Shown: positions 1 through 12,313, counted from the first letter of the stretch. The stretch is DNA of 64,000 nt from Dermatemys mawii (GCA_007922305.1 ML677358.1:16479327-16543326); one strand, 5' to 3'. Numbers and translations: made by a program. The notes: generated by a model from the sequence alone, not told the origin.

Positions 1-1512
1 GTTCATGAGGAATCTGGGCTGGTGGCATCTACTGTGCCTTCAGTTCCATGGCTGCTGCTCCTGCTGACGTTAATGGGAGCTTTACAGGTGGAGAATTTGC
101 TCCTGAAAAGAGCCTAGACATATTCATTCTTGGGGGGAAATTAAGGATTAGTAAAATCTGCCCTTCCCTTGCTGGCCCCATGGAGCGTACACACTTATGG
201 GGGCGTGATCGTGAGCGATGAGGGGCTCTGAAGTCACTGCCTGGAGTCCTGACTTGTTCATTTCTACCCTTCCCACCATGGCTTTCTTTTGAAGGTGTAG
301 GGTTTGTTTATTAAGACAGTGAATGTCTTAGATCCAGTGAATGTCTTAGATCCAGTGAAACGCAGGTTAAAGAAGTTCTTTGTAGGAATTTCCATGTTTT
401 GTTTTTTAGTTAATTAAGCACCAAAAGTTTTGCTGTATTGGCTTATAAGGTCCGCTAGCAGGGAGCTCTGCTCTGACAGATCTCAGGAGGCCCACCCAAG
501 TGGGGCCCCCCTCCCCTTCCGGGAGACGTTAGCGAGTCCATAAATGGCGTGTGTCTGTCTACATGGTTGTTACATCGATCCCAGGCAAACAATGGCTGAG
601 ACGCCCTCTTATGCAAAGGGCTGCAGGCATAAAGTGTTCATGAAAATGCAAAATCATCCAGGCTGCAACGACACTGCAAATGAAATTAACCAGTGTCATG
701 TTCTGTGGTGTTGTGCCTAGAGGCACCAATCCAGGATCAAGACCCCGTTGAGACAGATTCTGTACAGATGAGCAGCATAAAGACAGTCCCTGCAAAGAGA
801 CCTGAGAGGTGCCATTCTCCTGCTCATATAGCTCAGAGATGGATTGGCAAGGGGCATTCTTGGGCAGCACAGGCCTGAAATGTGGGGCACTAAACCCCGC
901 GCTATAGGTGCTCGTAACCACCAAGCCAAGTAGCTGCTGCAGCTCCCCCATCCCAGGCCATACAGGGCAGGGGTGAGGGGTGAGAGAGGTGACGTGCGCA
1001 TTGCTGTTTCAGGGACATGGGGAAGCTGGGTCAGACAGCGGAGCCTGACAGTAACCAGTGGGGGTCCTGGGTGGGGTAGGGAGTGGGATATACAGCTTGC
1101 TGCAGCGTTGTCCAGCATTTAAAAATCACCAGTCAGGCCCCCCCAAAATCACGTGATTGGCTGAAAAAGCATCACTATTATTTAAAAAAATAACTAGTGG
1201 GTGGTTCTTTTTCTTTGCTCTCTGGTTTACGAGACTTTAGGACGTGCGCTCATCCCGGTCACGTTTTCGAGCACTTCTCTGAATTCGAAGGGTTAGAAAC
1301 TTGCTTTGTTCAATGAAAGCTGCGATTCCCACCAAACCCCTTCTCTCCAGGGGCTGGGCTTGAAGAAAAAGAACAAATATTGAAATCGAGCAAGAAGCTC
1401 ATGAGAGTTAGTAACACTGGTGCTGCTGCTATCCCTGGCTTTTGTGTTAATGACTTTTGGCTTAATGTGAATTTCTGATTTAAACGCCACTCTGAGAAGG
1501 TTTGCTGCATTG
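1..1512. other. Intergenic DNA, no gene seen
   Basis: No open reading frame here resembles a known protein; the short frames on both strands look like chance. The only structure noticed is an 18-bp tandem duplication near base 317. This would be the distal 5' flank of LARP1. Confidence 0.6.
317..359. repeat. 18-bp direct tandem duplication, about 2.3 copies
   Basis: The unit cagtgaatgtcttagatc is present at 317-334 and again, identical, at 335-352, followed by the first seven bases of a third copy. Identical copies suggest a recent slippage or unequal-exchange duplication. No function is implied. Confidence 0.9.
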
Positions 1513-1520
1513 TACTAGCT

Positions 1521-1815
1521 CAGCCGTTCTCAAGCTGTGTGGTCAGGATCCCCAAGTGGCCAGGACTGGCTTAGATTTGCTGGGGTCCTGGGGCCAAAGC
1601 TGAAAACCCAAGTCCAAGAGCTTCCACACTGGGTGGCAGAGCTCAAGTTACAGGTCCCCAGCCTGGGGCTAAAGTCCTCAAGCCTGAGGCTTTGGACCCT
1701 CCATCCCGGGCAGTGGGTTAGGGCAGGTTCAGGCTTCAGCGCCCCCTCCTGGGATCATGTTGTAATTTTTGTTGTCAAAAGCGGGTCGTGGTGCAGTGAA
1801 GTTTGAGAACCCCTG
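1521..1815. mobile_element. hAT-like non-autonomous DNA transposon
   Basis: The left end reads cagccgttctcaagc and the right end gtttgagaacccctg, which are imperfect inverted copies of the hAT-type terminus cagnggttctcaaac. The flanking octamers tactagct (1513-1520) and gcctagcc (1816-1823) match in 5 of 8 positions, as expected for a worn 8-bp target-site duplication. There is no transposase frame. The family is inferred from the termini. Confidence 0.65.
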
Positions 1816-1939
1816 GCCTAGCCCATGAGAGTCATAGCACGAAACGGACCAGTCTGGTCTTGTCTGAAATGGATCAAGTGCAAAATGTAAAGTGCATTCA
1901 AACATGCATTCTAAGTGTAGGTGTGTGGGTGTGTGTATT

Positions 1940-2150
1940 GAGAGGAAGGATTATCCAGTGGCTAGGATTTGGATCAAGTCGCTGCACTGCCACTGACATG
2001 CTGTGTGACCTTGGTCAAGTCACTCAGCCTCTGTGCTGCAGGTCCTCATCTGTAAAATGGAGCAATAGCCCTGCTTTCCCTCACTGGCTGTTGTCAGGAT
2101 AAATACATTCCAGATTGGGAGGAGTTCGAATACTCTGGTGCTGGTGGCCA
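1940..2150 (+). mobile_element. MIR SINE fragment (CORE-SINE)
   Basis: The stretch has the MIR order: a degraded tRNA-related part, then gctgtgtgaccttggtcaag, then cctcatctgtaaaatgg, then the 3' part with ttgtcaggataaa. These are the classic MIR core motifs. Divergence is high, in keeping with an ancient amniote-wide SINE. Confidence 0.85.
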
Positions 2151-5026
2151 CCTTAGAGTGAGGGGCAGTCTCTTGGGAGATGTATGAGCTACAGACCCCT
2201 AGGGCCAAACCCGGTGGTGCTTACTTGGGATTCAAGCCTTGACCTATGTGGGAGACTTCGGGCACTTCAGAGACTTACAAGCAATTTCCTGTGTGCCTCA
2301 TCGGCTTTGTCAAAACCACCCCAAAAGGGACCGTTTTACCTACAGTGTTTTCTGAACACTGCCTCAGGTAGTATTATCAGGGGCATTCGCGGAGATGAAA
2401 GTTGGGTGGGTGGGAGGAGGAGGAGGCGGGGACAGAATAGCTTGCGCAGGAAACATGGCAACAAAAAATGACTTAATGTTTCCCCTTCCGTGAACCCAAT
2501 GAAAAGGCTGATTTATTTGTTTGTTCTCTCTTTCCTGCGGGGATGTTTTGCCCAGCTGCCGTACTGGACAGAACCAGGGCGTTTCAACCTGTACCGTGCA
2601 GGTAAATACATTACTTGGGACATGGTGCAAATGTCCTGGTCTGTTTCTTAGGAGATCCCTGAGCTCTGTTTCTGGATGGAAGCCAGGCTGGGGACTTTGC
2701 GCCCTTTGATCGCGGGCCCTGTTGTGAATGGGGATTGTTCACCTGCAGTGGACTGGCTGGTTTGCAGATGAAACTTTTGGCTTTGCCAACCAATTGCTTG
2801 CCTGTCCGGAGAGGAAAGGGCTTGTTTTAGCTGAGGAGATGAAAGAGCAGCTCCAAACTGGGAAAATCTCCTTGTCTCTCTCAGCCTTTCTGTGCAGAGA
2901 GCAGAACAGCAGGAGTCGGCTCTTCGCAAACACCTTTGCTCCCTCTGGACAGCAGGGGGCAGCAAATCCAGGCTAATCCCCGAGTCGCCCCCTACTTTAT
3001 CCAGAGGTTTTAATTTGCCTTTTACAATTTTAATCCCAGGGTAACTCTACTGATCTCTGCGGCGTTGCTCCTGATTGACATGGTGTGAGTAAGATGAGAC
3101 TCGGCCCGTAGCCTCCAGCATGGTGGAGGCCATATCTTTATATAGGCAGATCTTGATTTTGCAGGAGTCATGGAGCTCATCTATGGGATGATCTGCAGAG
3201 ATGTCCACATAGCACCGTGCTCGCCCTCAGCAAAAGGGGAGCCCTGGACATATGATCAGCTACACAATATTGTTATTATTAGCATCAGACCAGTGTGTGC
3301 TTCCTTGGGCTTGTCATCAACCCTACAATAACAAACCGGAACGTGTAGCCTAGAGCTCATGCATAGAGTCTCCTGCTCCTAGACCCACAGAGCTTGAGTT
3401 TGATCCTCCTGATTCCCCAGACCAGGGGCATGGGGATGTGAGGATCTCAGTGCAGGTCACCTCACTGTGAGGTCCCTGCAGTTGTCTGCACCGCGGGATG
3501 GGCCGGGCGAATACAGTTCAGGAATCCTGCCCCCCAGTTCCACACTAAACCCATTGGGCAAAACTTCTGCCCCATTACTAGGTGCCTACAGTGACCCCCA
3601 GCTGCATGCTGGAGAGAAGCTGGAAAACCCTCTACTCTCTCCCCTTCACGCTGATGTACACTGGTCTTCCCAGGGTCTCTTTCTTTCTCCAGACTGCTCT
3701 GCCCTACTGGGCCAGGAGTTGTCTCCCACGGTTGCTAATGCTGGATTAGCTCTTCTGATGGTAGCAATGGTGAGTGGGGGGCTAGCACAGATGCAACCAG
3801 TGTTTCGAAGTCCACTTTGTCTGACCCTGCCAAGAGCTGGCAGTGGAGGGTGCTTTGTCTACACTAGGGATTTCAACCCTGTTCCTCCTAGAGCTTCACC
3901 AGTGTTAGCATCAGTGGGAAATTTGCCCTGCTTCATGTGCAGCCTCCACCCCCTCTCTCTCTCTCTGTCTTCTGGGGCTCCGAGTTATCTCTGGGGCATT
4001 GGCTGTTCAGTGCCCCTGCAGCCCCACCCAGCCTGGGCAGATGCAGTTAACAGCTGTGGCTGCCACACACTGATTATGCGCTCCGGTCCTGGAGCGTACA
4101 GTGCTGGCTTTATCATGGGCAGAGTGCTGCTGGCTCATTCATTCTCTTTGGCCCTGAGCGGCCAGGCTGACTGCGCTATCTCCCCAGGTCACGGGAACCG
4201 AGCTATTTGCAGCCTTCCTATCACACAGGCAGCACTGCGCGCTGGGCAGGGTCACTGGAGTGGGCCCTGGGAGCAAACAGGGGCCTTTTCCACGCTGCTG
4301 GCAGACTGGTGCTGTCCAGGTGGGCTGGGCCAGCAGTGACAGGGCTTGGCCCTCAGCTCACTTGTGCCATTTGTCCCTGGGGGATCCGAACTGACCTCAG
4401 CGGACGACCCCGACCTAAACTGGCCTGAGGCGAGAATCAGGGTCGTCGGCTGGCACCGCTGGCTTGGTCAGGAGCCGAGGCTGACCACAAATGAGGAAGC
4501 CGTCGTGGGCAGGTGGAAGGCCTGGCTCGCTCATTCTGTCCCTTTAACCTGCCCAGAGCGAACGCAGAATGCTGCCAACCCAGGGTGGCGGCATTTCCCA
4601 CCCGCGTGGCACAGGTGTCAATGGCTGCTCAATGGGCCAGGCACCGAGAGTCAGGCCCCAAAGCTCCCAGGAGGACTGAGGGCTTCCCTCTTCCTGGGGA
4701 CGCGGCTGCCCATCGCTGATCTCCGGAGAGAAGCTCCTCAAGCAGCAAGGTGCAGACGTGGGGCCAAGCCTGTCTGGGCTGGGCCTGTCTCTGTTTCTAA
4801 CCACTGAGCCCTTTCACCTCCGAATGGAACCATCATCCCAGGCATTGCCCTGGGAGACTCCGGCTGAATCCTTAGTGATGCCCAAGGGCAGATCCAGACA
4901 TCTTCCTTCATTCCCTCTCATGAGCCTTAGGCCTTATCTACACTGATTTGGTTACATTGGTAGAAGCTTCTTGGGACCACACCCACCCAAGGAAAGACCA
5001 TGTGTCTTTGCTGCATGTTAAAAAGC
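2151..5026. other. Intergenic DNA, no gene seen
   Basis: A 290-codon open frame at 3467-4339 shows no recognisable domain, no conserved motif and no flanking splice logic, and I take it as chance in GC-moderate DNA. From 4930 a short stretch (aggccttatctacactg) looks like the truncated terminus of the fold-back family seen in full just downstream. Confidence 0.55.
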
Positions 5027-5285
5027 CTAGGCCCGACCTACACTAAAAACTCATGTCAACCCAGCTATGTCGCACAGGGGTGTGATGAATCCACACTCTG
5101 ATCGACATCATTCAGCTGACAACCTAACCCTAGTGTAGACAGGGCTCTTCCCTCGACCTAGCTATCGCCTCCCGGGGAGGTGGATGAAAGACAGCTCCAG
5201 GAGAACACTCACTCACTGTACTGAGTGGCTATGCTGAAGTGTTCCAGTGGGGCTGCTGTAGTGTGTACATGTAGACATAGCCTTA
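5027..5285. mobile_element. Palindromic fold-back DNA element
   Basis: The left edge reads aggcccgacctacact and the right edge gtagacatagcctt, approximate inverted repeats. Inside are motifs common in turtle fold-back elements: aacccagctatgtcgc, aggggtgtga, ctagtgtagacag and cgcctcccggggaggtgga, the last itself a small palindrome. No coding capacity. A fragment of the same family lies at 61,270-61,419. Superfamily not determined; no clear target duplication was found. Confidence 0.65.
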
Positions 5286-6119
5286 GTCTGGACAAGGCAA
5301 GATGCCATTTAACATAGTCAAGGTCTGGGGGAGCCTAAGATTTAACTTGACCAGCTAACCCATGCTAAAACTGCAAGTTAGCCTTGTCCCCACTTTAGGA
5401 TTTTCACCTGTTTGCCAACATTCAGTTAAAAAATCGCAAACCAAACCCCCTCTTTTCTGAGTGCTGCCACTCCTTAAGCGTCAGTCAGTTTCCTCCTGAT
5501 CTGAGCGGAATTGCTGCGAGGCACACTTCTGACGTTTCATAATGTCCACACACAAACTTGCCTTGGTTTAGTAAACCCAGTTGAACACCACACTTTTTGT
5601 TAAAATGGTGCAAGTCTGTGTGCAGACATGGCTGTCACTGCCTCCCGGAAGGCTTGGTATCGCGGGCTCAGGAATTTTCCATCAGAACTTTTTTTTTCCC
5701 TAATAAAAATGGCCTTTTGGGGGGAAATTGTTTCATCTGAATTTTTTTGCGGGGGAGGGAGGGGGTTAATTTTTTAAAAAAATAACTCCATAGCATAAAG
5801 AAAAATTGGTTTGCAAATAACCAATTTTTTTTCCAGCTTTTCATTGAAAAACAATTTACAAGTAAAAAAAAAACAGGTATTTTTTGTTTCTGTCAAACTT
5901 TTTCTCGGAAACACTTTTCATGCCCTGACCAGTTCTCATTATCTCACATCTCACCTCCTAACAGGTGCCGTAGCTTACTCACGGGGCCATGTCTGTACTC
6001 TGGGGCCCCAGGCAGTTTTTCACTTCCTCCCCAGGGTGAGTGCATGAAGAAAGAGGAAAAATAAGACCCAGGTTCAGGAGCATCAACTCACAGATGCAGG
6101 GGCTGTTGTGTAAAAGTTA
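5286..6119. other. AT-rich intergenic DNA with a possible fold-back remnant
   Basis: The first 110 bases (agtctggacaaggcaag on the left, gccttgtccccacttt on the right) look like the two ends of a small inverted-repeat element. The rest is AT-rich with T and A runs and has no gene that I can see. Confidence 0.45.
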
Positions 6120-6375
6120 CAGGTCTGGATTGGGAGCCGGGAGACCTTGGCAAAGGATTTGACTTTTTGAGGACTTGTGCACATGCACAGAATAGGATGC
6201 ACTGATCAGGTCCCTTCGGTCTAATCCCAGATCTGATAGGATGAGTCTGTGACTCAGTTTCCCCCTCTGTAAAATGGGGCCATTAATACCAATTCCACGA
6301 GGGGTCTTACAAGCACGAATGAATGAATGTGGATAAAATGCACTGATTTCCCTGGATGAAAGGTGCCACACCTCG
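6120..6375 (+). mobile_element. MIR SINE fragment
   Basis: The diagnostic MIR segment gactcagtttccccctctgt followed by aaaatggggccattaatacc is present at about 6250-6300, and the 3' part with gtggataaaatgc follows. The 5' half is weakly conserved. Confidence 0.85.
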
Positions 6376-7137
6376 TTTTATTCATTATTAAAATACAGAG
6401 CAGATGTCAATACAGGATAGGTATCTCCTGCCCTGATCTCTCAGCTCTGCCTCAGGGATTTCCAAGGCTGCCATCTGCACGGTGAGTCAGCACATTTGGG
6501 AGGGCTGGGAGCTGTGATTTTGCCCTGGTTTTGTGTCCCTTAGGGGCCCTAGTCCTTGGCAACGATAGCAGAATTAAACCTGAATCTCAGTCATTTCAGC
6601 TAAGCTGAGCATTGGCGGGGGCAGGGGGAACAGCTGGGAGAGGGAAGAGCAAGGTGGACGGCTGAGGGGGCAAGGCAGGGAGGTGCCTGGTTTCAAGGTG
6701 GATGGGCCTCGGTCTGGGGGGGCTTGACCGCCGCCCAGGTGACACATTTAGCTTGATGGTGCTTTCCAGTGGGAAAGTGGCGGAGTGTCACATGGCTGGA
6801 CTGAGACGGCAGAGCCTACCTGCCATGCAAGCACAACCTGGCTCTGTTCCCCTGGCTTGTCCCTGAGACTCCAAGCCCAAGAAGCTGCCTCCGCGTGTAT
6901 TGCCCTCACGCAGGTCAGGCCTGAGACTGGAGATATTAAAGGGGCAGCGCTTCGTAAACCAGCACTTGCTGGAATTCAGCTTGGACTCTGCCGGCTTGGC
7001 TGGTGGCATCTGGTCCCATTCCCTGGGGGAATTGGCCTCTCCAGCCTAAGATATCACCAAGGGGACATCGGGACACAGCTACCAATCTCAAGAGCCAGAG
7101 AGTGGGAGATCTGCAGAGTCCAGCTACAGCATTAGTG
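6376..7137. other. Intergenic DNA, no gene seen
   Basis: Open frames of up to about 116 codons occur on both strands over the same bases, show no known motif, and are taken as chance. No repeat was recognised with confidence. Confidence 0.5.
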
Positions 7138-8005
7138 GGCAGGATTTTCAAAAGTACCTAAGGGCTTGTCTACAAGGGAAATTTACCAGCAGAACTACAC
7201 TGGTAAAATTATCCTACTATAGTTACTCTAGGCTCCCCATGTGGATGCACCGATTCGGGAATCTGAGACCTGTTTTCTGGCTTTCCTTATGTCACTTTGA
7301 AAGCAGTATAATTATTCTAGCCGGGAGAAAGTTTTCAAATGGAACTTTTTAGGGGGAGGGGATGAAAAATGTGGATTTGGTGTCACAGAAACATTTTGTG
7401 ACCACGTGTCAGTTTTGTTAAATTGTTTCAGTTGACACTAAGATTAAAACAAAAGTTCTCAAAAAAAAAACCCTGAATGTTTTGTTTCGACACATCTAGA
7501 ATGAAGTGTGTTTCGAAGTTTCAGTTTGAAATGATGTTTTTGTTTCAAAATTTCCTTTACTTTTATTTTTGAATAAATTAAAATAATTAAAAATGCTCGA
7601 CCTCTAAAAAAAAGGGTTTGTTTGGGGTTGAAATGAAACATTTTGTTGGACCTGAAGTTAATTTTTTTACCTTTTCAATTTGCCAAAATGTTCAGAAAAT
7701 TTCTTTCTAGTTCAATCTGAAACCATTTTATTTTTCATTTTTCAGACTTGCCAGAGAACCAAATATATCAGCTATTCACTCAGTTCTAATAATCAAAGTG
7801 GGAAAAGGCGCTTTTAATCTGGAATAAAAACATCCATGTGGCATGTGTTGTCAGTATAACTGTAGTGGTATAATTATCCTGGTTCTGCCACTAACTTTCC
7901 CCATATAGACAAGCTCTAAATGATTCAGGAGCACAAGAGCCGTAGACATTCCTGGAACTAGTATTCCTGAGTCACATAAGCACTTTTGAAAATTCTATCC
8001 TTAGG
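7138..8005. mobile_element. Composite: one fold-back element inside another
   Basis: The outer edges, gcaggattttcaaaagtacc at about 7139 and cacttttgaaaattctatcc at about 7982, are inverted copies of one another. Inside them a second pair of inverted ends occurs: gggcttgtctacaaggg (7165) with catatagacaagctc (7902), and next to these a matched pair around aattatcctactatagtt and aactgtagtggtataattat. The reading is an older fold-back interrupted by a younger one of about 750 bp whose interior is AT-rich. No protein frame. Confidence 0.55.
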
Positions 8006-8654
8006 CGCAACGTCACTAAGGGGAAAATTCAATTGTTGGGAAGAAGTGGCTGAAAACTGGTCATGGGGAGAGGGATTCAGCCAGCCAGGGCAAAAACTCT
8101 GAACCTGCAATCTGGGAATCAAGGGAGGGGGTGAGTATTGACTATCCGGCTTTGAACTATCACTGAGCTAAACACTGGAACAATAGAGGTAAACAATAAA
8201 GTGGGGCTGGATGAGTAATGAGGCTGGGTTCTGGTGGAGGAGGGGAGCCCATGGAATTACACCAGGGATGAATTTGGCCTGGATGGGCTGTTGGTGGGTA
8301 AGCCAGAGGAGTAGGTGGAGGGAATCTCTGGCTAAAGCTTCTTGGGAAGCTGAATCCATGTTCTTTTGAAGATCAACCCAAAAATGCTACCAAACGCCAC
8401 TTTGTCAGCCTGCGCGGGCACCATTACTGTGCTGGGAACCGCTGATATTATTGATGACCAAAATGTTTGTCGCCACATGCACAAAGGCAGCTGGACGCCT
8501 TAACAAGGCCTAATCAACCAAATTATGAAATTTAAAATTAAGGCGATAAAGCCCAGTGGATGAGCAGGGCCAGGACACTCATCACACCACTGCAGAGGAC
8601 TATTTATGTATCCTCGGGGAAACTTGCCTGACAAAAACCTTCAATCCCACTGCA
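8006..8654. other. Intergenic DNA, no gene seen
   Basis: Nothing recognisable on either strand beyond short chance reading frames. Confidence 0.5.
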
Positions 8655-9000
8655 ATCAGAATCATAGACTCATGGACTGTAAGAGCAGAGGGAACAATCA
8701 TGATCATCTAGTCTGACCTGCACATTGCAGAACGGAGTTACTGATGTCCTCAGATCATGAGATAAAGACTTCAAGATACAGAGAATCCACCAGAGACTTT
8801 ATGATCTACCGGGCTTGTGAGGGAGAAATTTTTCCTAGGAGCAAGGCTGTACAGACGATTAGTGAGACATCATAACTAGCCATGCCAGGTGCAATATATA
8901 CTCTGGAGTGGACAGTGACCATAAGAAGAGCAGAAAAAAACCGCAAGAATTGCCATGTGAGGCACATGCCTGAATGTCTTTGAAGTGAAGCGAGTGCTAG
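8655..9000 (-). mobile_element. CR1-type LINE, 3' region fragment
   Basis: Motifs such as gatcatctagtctgacctgc, ggagttactgatgtcctcag and acagagaatccaccag recur in the 3' regions of turtle CR1-like LINEs, read here in reverse orientation. There is no reverse transcriptase left. Assignment is from remembered family sequence. Confidence 0.6.
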
Positions 9001-9017
9001 AACCACTGCATGATCCT

Positions 9018-9278
9018 GAGGGCTTGTCTTCACTAGCGCGAGGAGAGATCGATCTTATGGCGATCGATTTATCGCGTCTCATCAGGATGCGATAAATCGA
9101 TCGCCAGCGGCGCCCCCGTCGACTCCGTAACTCCAGCTCGCCAAAAGGCACAAGCTGAAGTCAACCGTGAGGACGGCAGGTAAGTCGGCTGTAGATATGC
9201 CGATTTCAGCTATGTTATTAACGTAGCTGAAATTGCGTATCTACAGCTGATCCTCCGCCATAGTGAAGACCAGCCCTT
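9018..9278. mobile_element. CpG-rich fold-back DNA element
   Basis: The left end agggcttgtcttcacta and the right end tagtgaagaccagccctta are inverted repeats. The interior has further nested palindromes: gcgatcgatttatcgcgtc with gatgcgataaatcgatcgcc, and gatttcagctatgttatt with aacgtagctgaaattgcg. The element has no coding frame. It is unusually CpG-rich for a repeat in bulk DNA, which hints at relatively recent insertion or protection from CpG decay. Confidence 0.7.
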
Positions 9279-10226
9279 AGAGTATCAGTCTTCCATGCTT
9301 CCCAGATATTGCAGCTGTTCAGAACAGCCCAGCGAACGCAGCATGTTTTGACTGTGTAGGAACCCTGGAGTTTCCCACTCGGCGTGGTGTATGCTGGGGG
9401 ACTGCTAAGGGGACACCTGCTTTTACTCTAATCGAAGAAAGGGTAAGGTGGCTTACCCTTCCCAGCTTTGGCGCACTGGTTGCGAGAGGCCAGGATGATG
9501 CTGTCAGACCCGACTGTGAAGGACGCATGGTGGTCTGGGGTCGGAGGCCAGTTCGATGACCCAGTGCAGACCAACAAGCTCTCTGTCCACAGCCAAGAAG
9601 GAATAGCCACAGCAGGGCAAGCCAGCTGTGCTAGCCACTGACTGTGTAAAAGTCACTACTGCAGCTTAATTTAACTCTGGGGGCCATGTGAGGTGGCCCA
9701 GGAGAGTTCAGCCGTGTTACAGGTGACCCTGTAGTGTTCCAGTAACCACTCGCCTAGAGCACAAATAGCACTAGCATTTAGCAGCTTTCATGATAACACA
9801 GCACTTCTGTCAGCCCCTGCCCTCCAAGAGCCTCAGTCCAATTCCAAATCTTTGGCCCTTAAAGGTAGGTAAATCCTTGAACGACCTCCGTGCATGCAGG
9901 ACTGGATTAAGGCAATGCAGGGCCCTCGCCACACCACAATATTCCCCACCCCTGCCCCTTCACCTGTGTGGTTCCCCCCACCGCCCACCTGACTCCTGCA
10001 TGGGATTGGCAATACTGCATCGCCCAGGAAGCCCAGGGAAGAAGTGCTGAATGAGCCCAGGAGTCCCAGCCCAGCAGGCCACTCTTCCTCCGCTTGTGCT
10101 CTGAGCTGAGGCTAATCTATAGATGCCTCCCTCCCCCACAAGTATAAAACACTCACAGCACCTGTAGCAACCTGGCCAGCTGGGCTTTTAAATTAGAAGC
10201 CAGCTCACGTGACTGTTCACTTAGCA
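9279..10226. other. Intergenic DNA, no gene seen
   Basis: No gene, RNA or clear repeat recognised. Confidence 0.5.
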
Positions 10227-10559
10227 CAGGGATCATCAATCTTTGGCACAGGGCCCGCCAGGGTAAGCGGCTGGCGGGCTGGGCAGGTTTGTTTACCTGC
10301 CGCATCCGCAAGTTCGGCCAATCACGTCTCCCACTGGCCGCTCTTCATCGCTCCAGTCCAATGGGAGCTGCAGGAAGCGGTGCAGGCCGAGGGATGTGCT
10401 GGCCGCCACTTCCCGCAGCCCCCATTAGCCTGGAGTGATGAACCACGGCCAGTGTGAGCCGCAATCGGCCGAACCTGCGGATGTAGCAGGTAAACAAACT
10501 GGCCCAGCCTGCCAGCCTGTTAGCCTGGCGGGCTGTGTGCCAAAGGTTGATGATCCCTG
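10227..10559. mobile_element. hAT-like fold-back MITE, 333 bp
   Basis: The first 23 bases (starting cagggatcatcaatctttgg) match the reverse complement of the last 23 at 22 positions. The inverted similarity continues inward over most of the element: aggtttgtttacctg near 10,285 pairs with caggtaaacaaactgg near 10,487, and caatgggagctgcagg pairs with cccgcagcccccattagcc. The flanks acttagca (10,219-10,226) and atttagca (10,560-10,567) match in 7 of 8 positions, a hAT-type target duplication. It could fold into one long hairpin if transcribed. Confidence 0.85.
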
Positions 10560-12008
10560 ATTTAGCAAGCACCTCACAGAGACTTCTACTTACTTAAGTT
10601 CAGACTCATGTACCCCTGGGGTTCACACAGGTCTTCCAGGGGGTACATCACCTCATCTAGATATTTGCCCAGTTTTACAACAAACTACATAACAAGCACG
10701 AGTGAAGGCAGTAGAGGCTAAAATTCCATACAGACGCTCGCTTGTTTACACTGCTCTGTATACTATACACTGAAATGCAAGTACAGTATTTATATTCCAA
10801 TTGATTTATTGCATAATTATATGGTAAAGATGAGACAGGAAGCCACTTTCCTGTAACAATATTCTGGGACGCTTTTGTATTTTGATGTCTGATTTTGTAA
10901 GCAGGTCATTTTTAAGTGAGGTGAAACTTGAAGGCGTGCAGCACAAATCAGGCTCCTGGAAGGCGGACGGTCATCTGGAAAGGTTGAGAGCCAGTTCTTC
11001 AGACACTGTATTACAAAGGTGCTTAGCACTATAAACATTCATTGTCTACAGCACAGATTTTGGTCCCCAGATTTAAGTTAACGTCAGCTGGACTCAGGTC
11101 TTCCCTCAAAAAGACTTGCCTTTCCCCTCCAGTCCTTTTGGCTGGTTCATTTCCATTCTCTAGGGCTTCCCTGCGGGGAGCTGGAAAGACACAGGGATGT
11201 TCTAGTGTGGTCAAGGCTTTGGTGCATGTGCAGGAGAGGGAAGAAAAAAAGTCAATAACCCCGCACTTGGAAAGCAGTGGTGCTTCCCACCTGTTCTTCT
11301 TTAAGAGCAAATACCTCAGGGAGTCTCACAAGACTTACAGGCTTAGAGGAAGGTGGCCTCTTCCCCTCAGGCCATGGGAGTAAACTTCATATTTTGGTTT
11401 AATGTGTCAACACTTTCGGATAGGGGCTGTGTTTGGAAAGCCCCTACCATAGTCTGGTTGTTACTGTAATCTAAACAATCAATACTAATTGGCTGGCAGT
11501 GCTGATACCCAGAGAAAGGGGCTCTTTGTGACAGCAAGAATTGAAAGGTAACCTACAAAGTCTGCGAGGAAATAGGTTTGTGCTGTTTTCTCTTTTTCCC
11601 TGATGTATAAGGAAGACTTGAAAGCTGCTAGGCTGTTCTGCTGATTTTTATACTGTGGTTTTGTCTGCCTTGGAACACGCTGGGGTCTGGAGCTGTAGGG
11701 AGCTCATGACATCACCCAAAAGGGGAAGCTGAGGAACGGAGCTTTTCCTTGGACTGTATAGAACATTGTGTTCATTTCATTCTGATTTAACTTAAACGTC
11801 TCAACCAATTTGGAGGAAGGACATCTTTGTAAAGAGACAGAACCCTCTAGCGCGTCAGTTAAAAGGCGAGATGCTCCCAGTCCACATATCAGACCCCAAA
11901 AAGTCCTGCAGCAAAGCCCGGGAAGAGCAGCCTTCAAATCATGAGATTTCTAAGGTTAAAAGAAAGTAGAAAAACAAACAAGCAGACAACCTCCACCACT
12001 ATTGTCTG
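10560..12008. other. Intergenic DNA, no gene seen
   Basis: Open frames of up to 113 codons at about 11,040-11,380 occur on both strands over the same bases and show no known motif. No repeat recognised. Confidence 0.5.
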
Positions 12009-12313
12009 AGGTGGGAGTGCCCAACCTACGGCCCATAGGCCACACACGGCCTGCTTCAACACAACATACTACCAGCCAATTCATGACTGTATTGTGGTAC
12101 TATTTACATCATTTTAGTTTACACAGGCCTGTAAATAGTCAGTACTGTACACAGAAACAACCTCACTAAATACATACAAAACAAGCTGAACTTAAAATCT
12201 ACATCAATACAGGGGACTTTAAATCTTATTAAAATATGTAGACTCTGTTTGGCCCAACCAAGGTTATGCTTAGGTTTACGTGGCCTCCTCTGTAATAAGG
12301 CTGGGCACCGCTG
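12009..12313. mobile_element. hAT-like non-autonomous element
   Basis: The left end has gggagtgcccaacctacggc and the right end gctgggcaccgctg, imperfect inverted copies of a Charlie-like hAT terminus. The interior is AT-rich and non-coding. No convincing target-site duplication remains, so the boundaries are approximate. Confidence 0.6.

Noticed and set aside
3467..4339. A 290-codon plus-strand open frame in upstream DNA
   Set aside because: No known motif, no matching neighbour exons, and a composition like the surrounding non-coding DNA.
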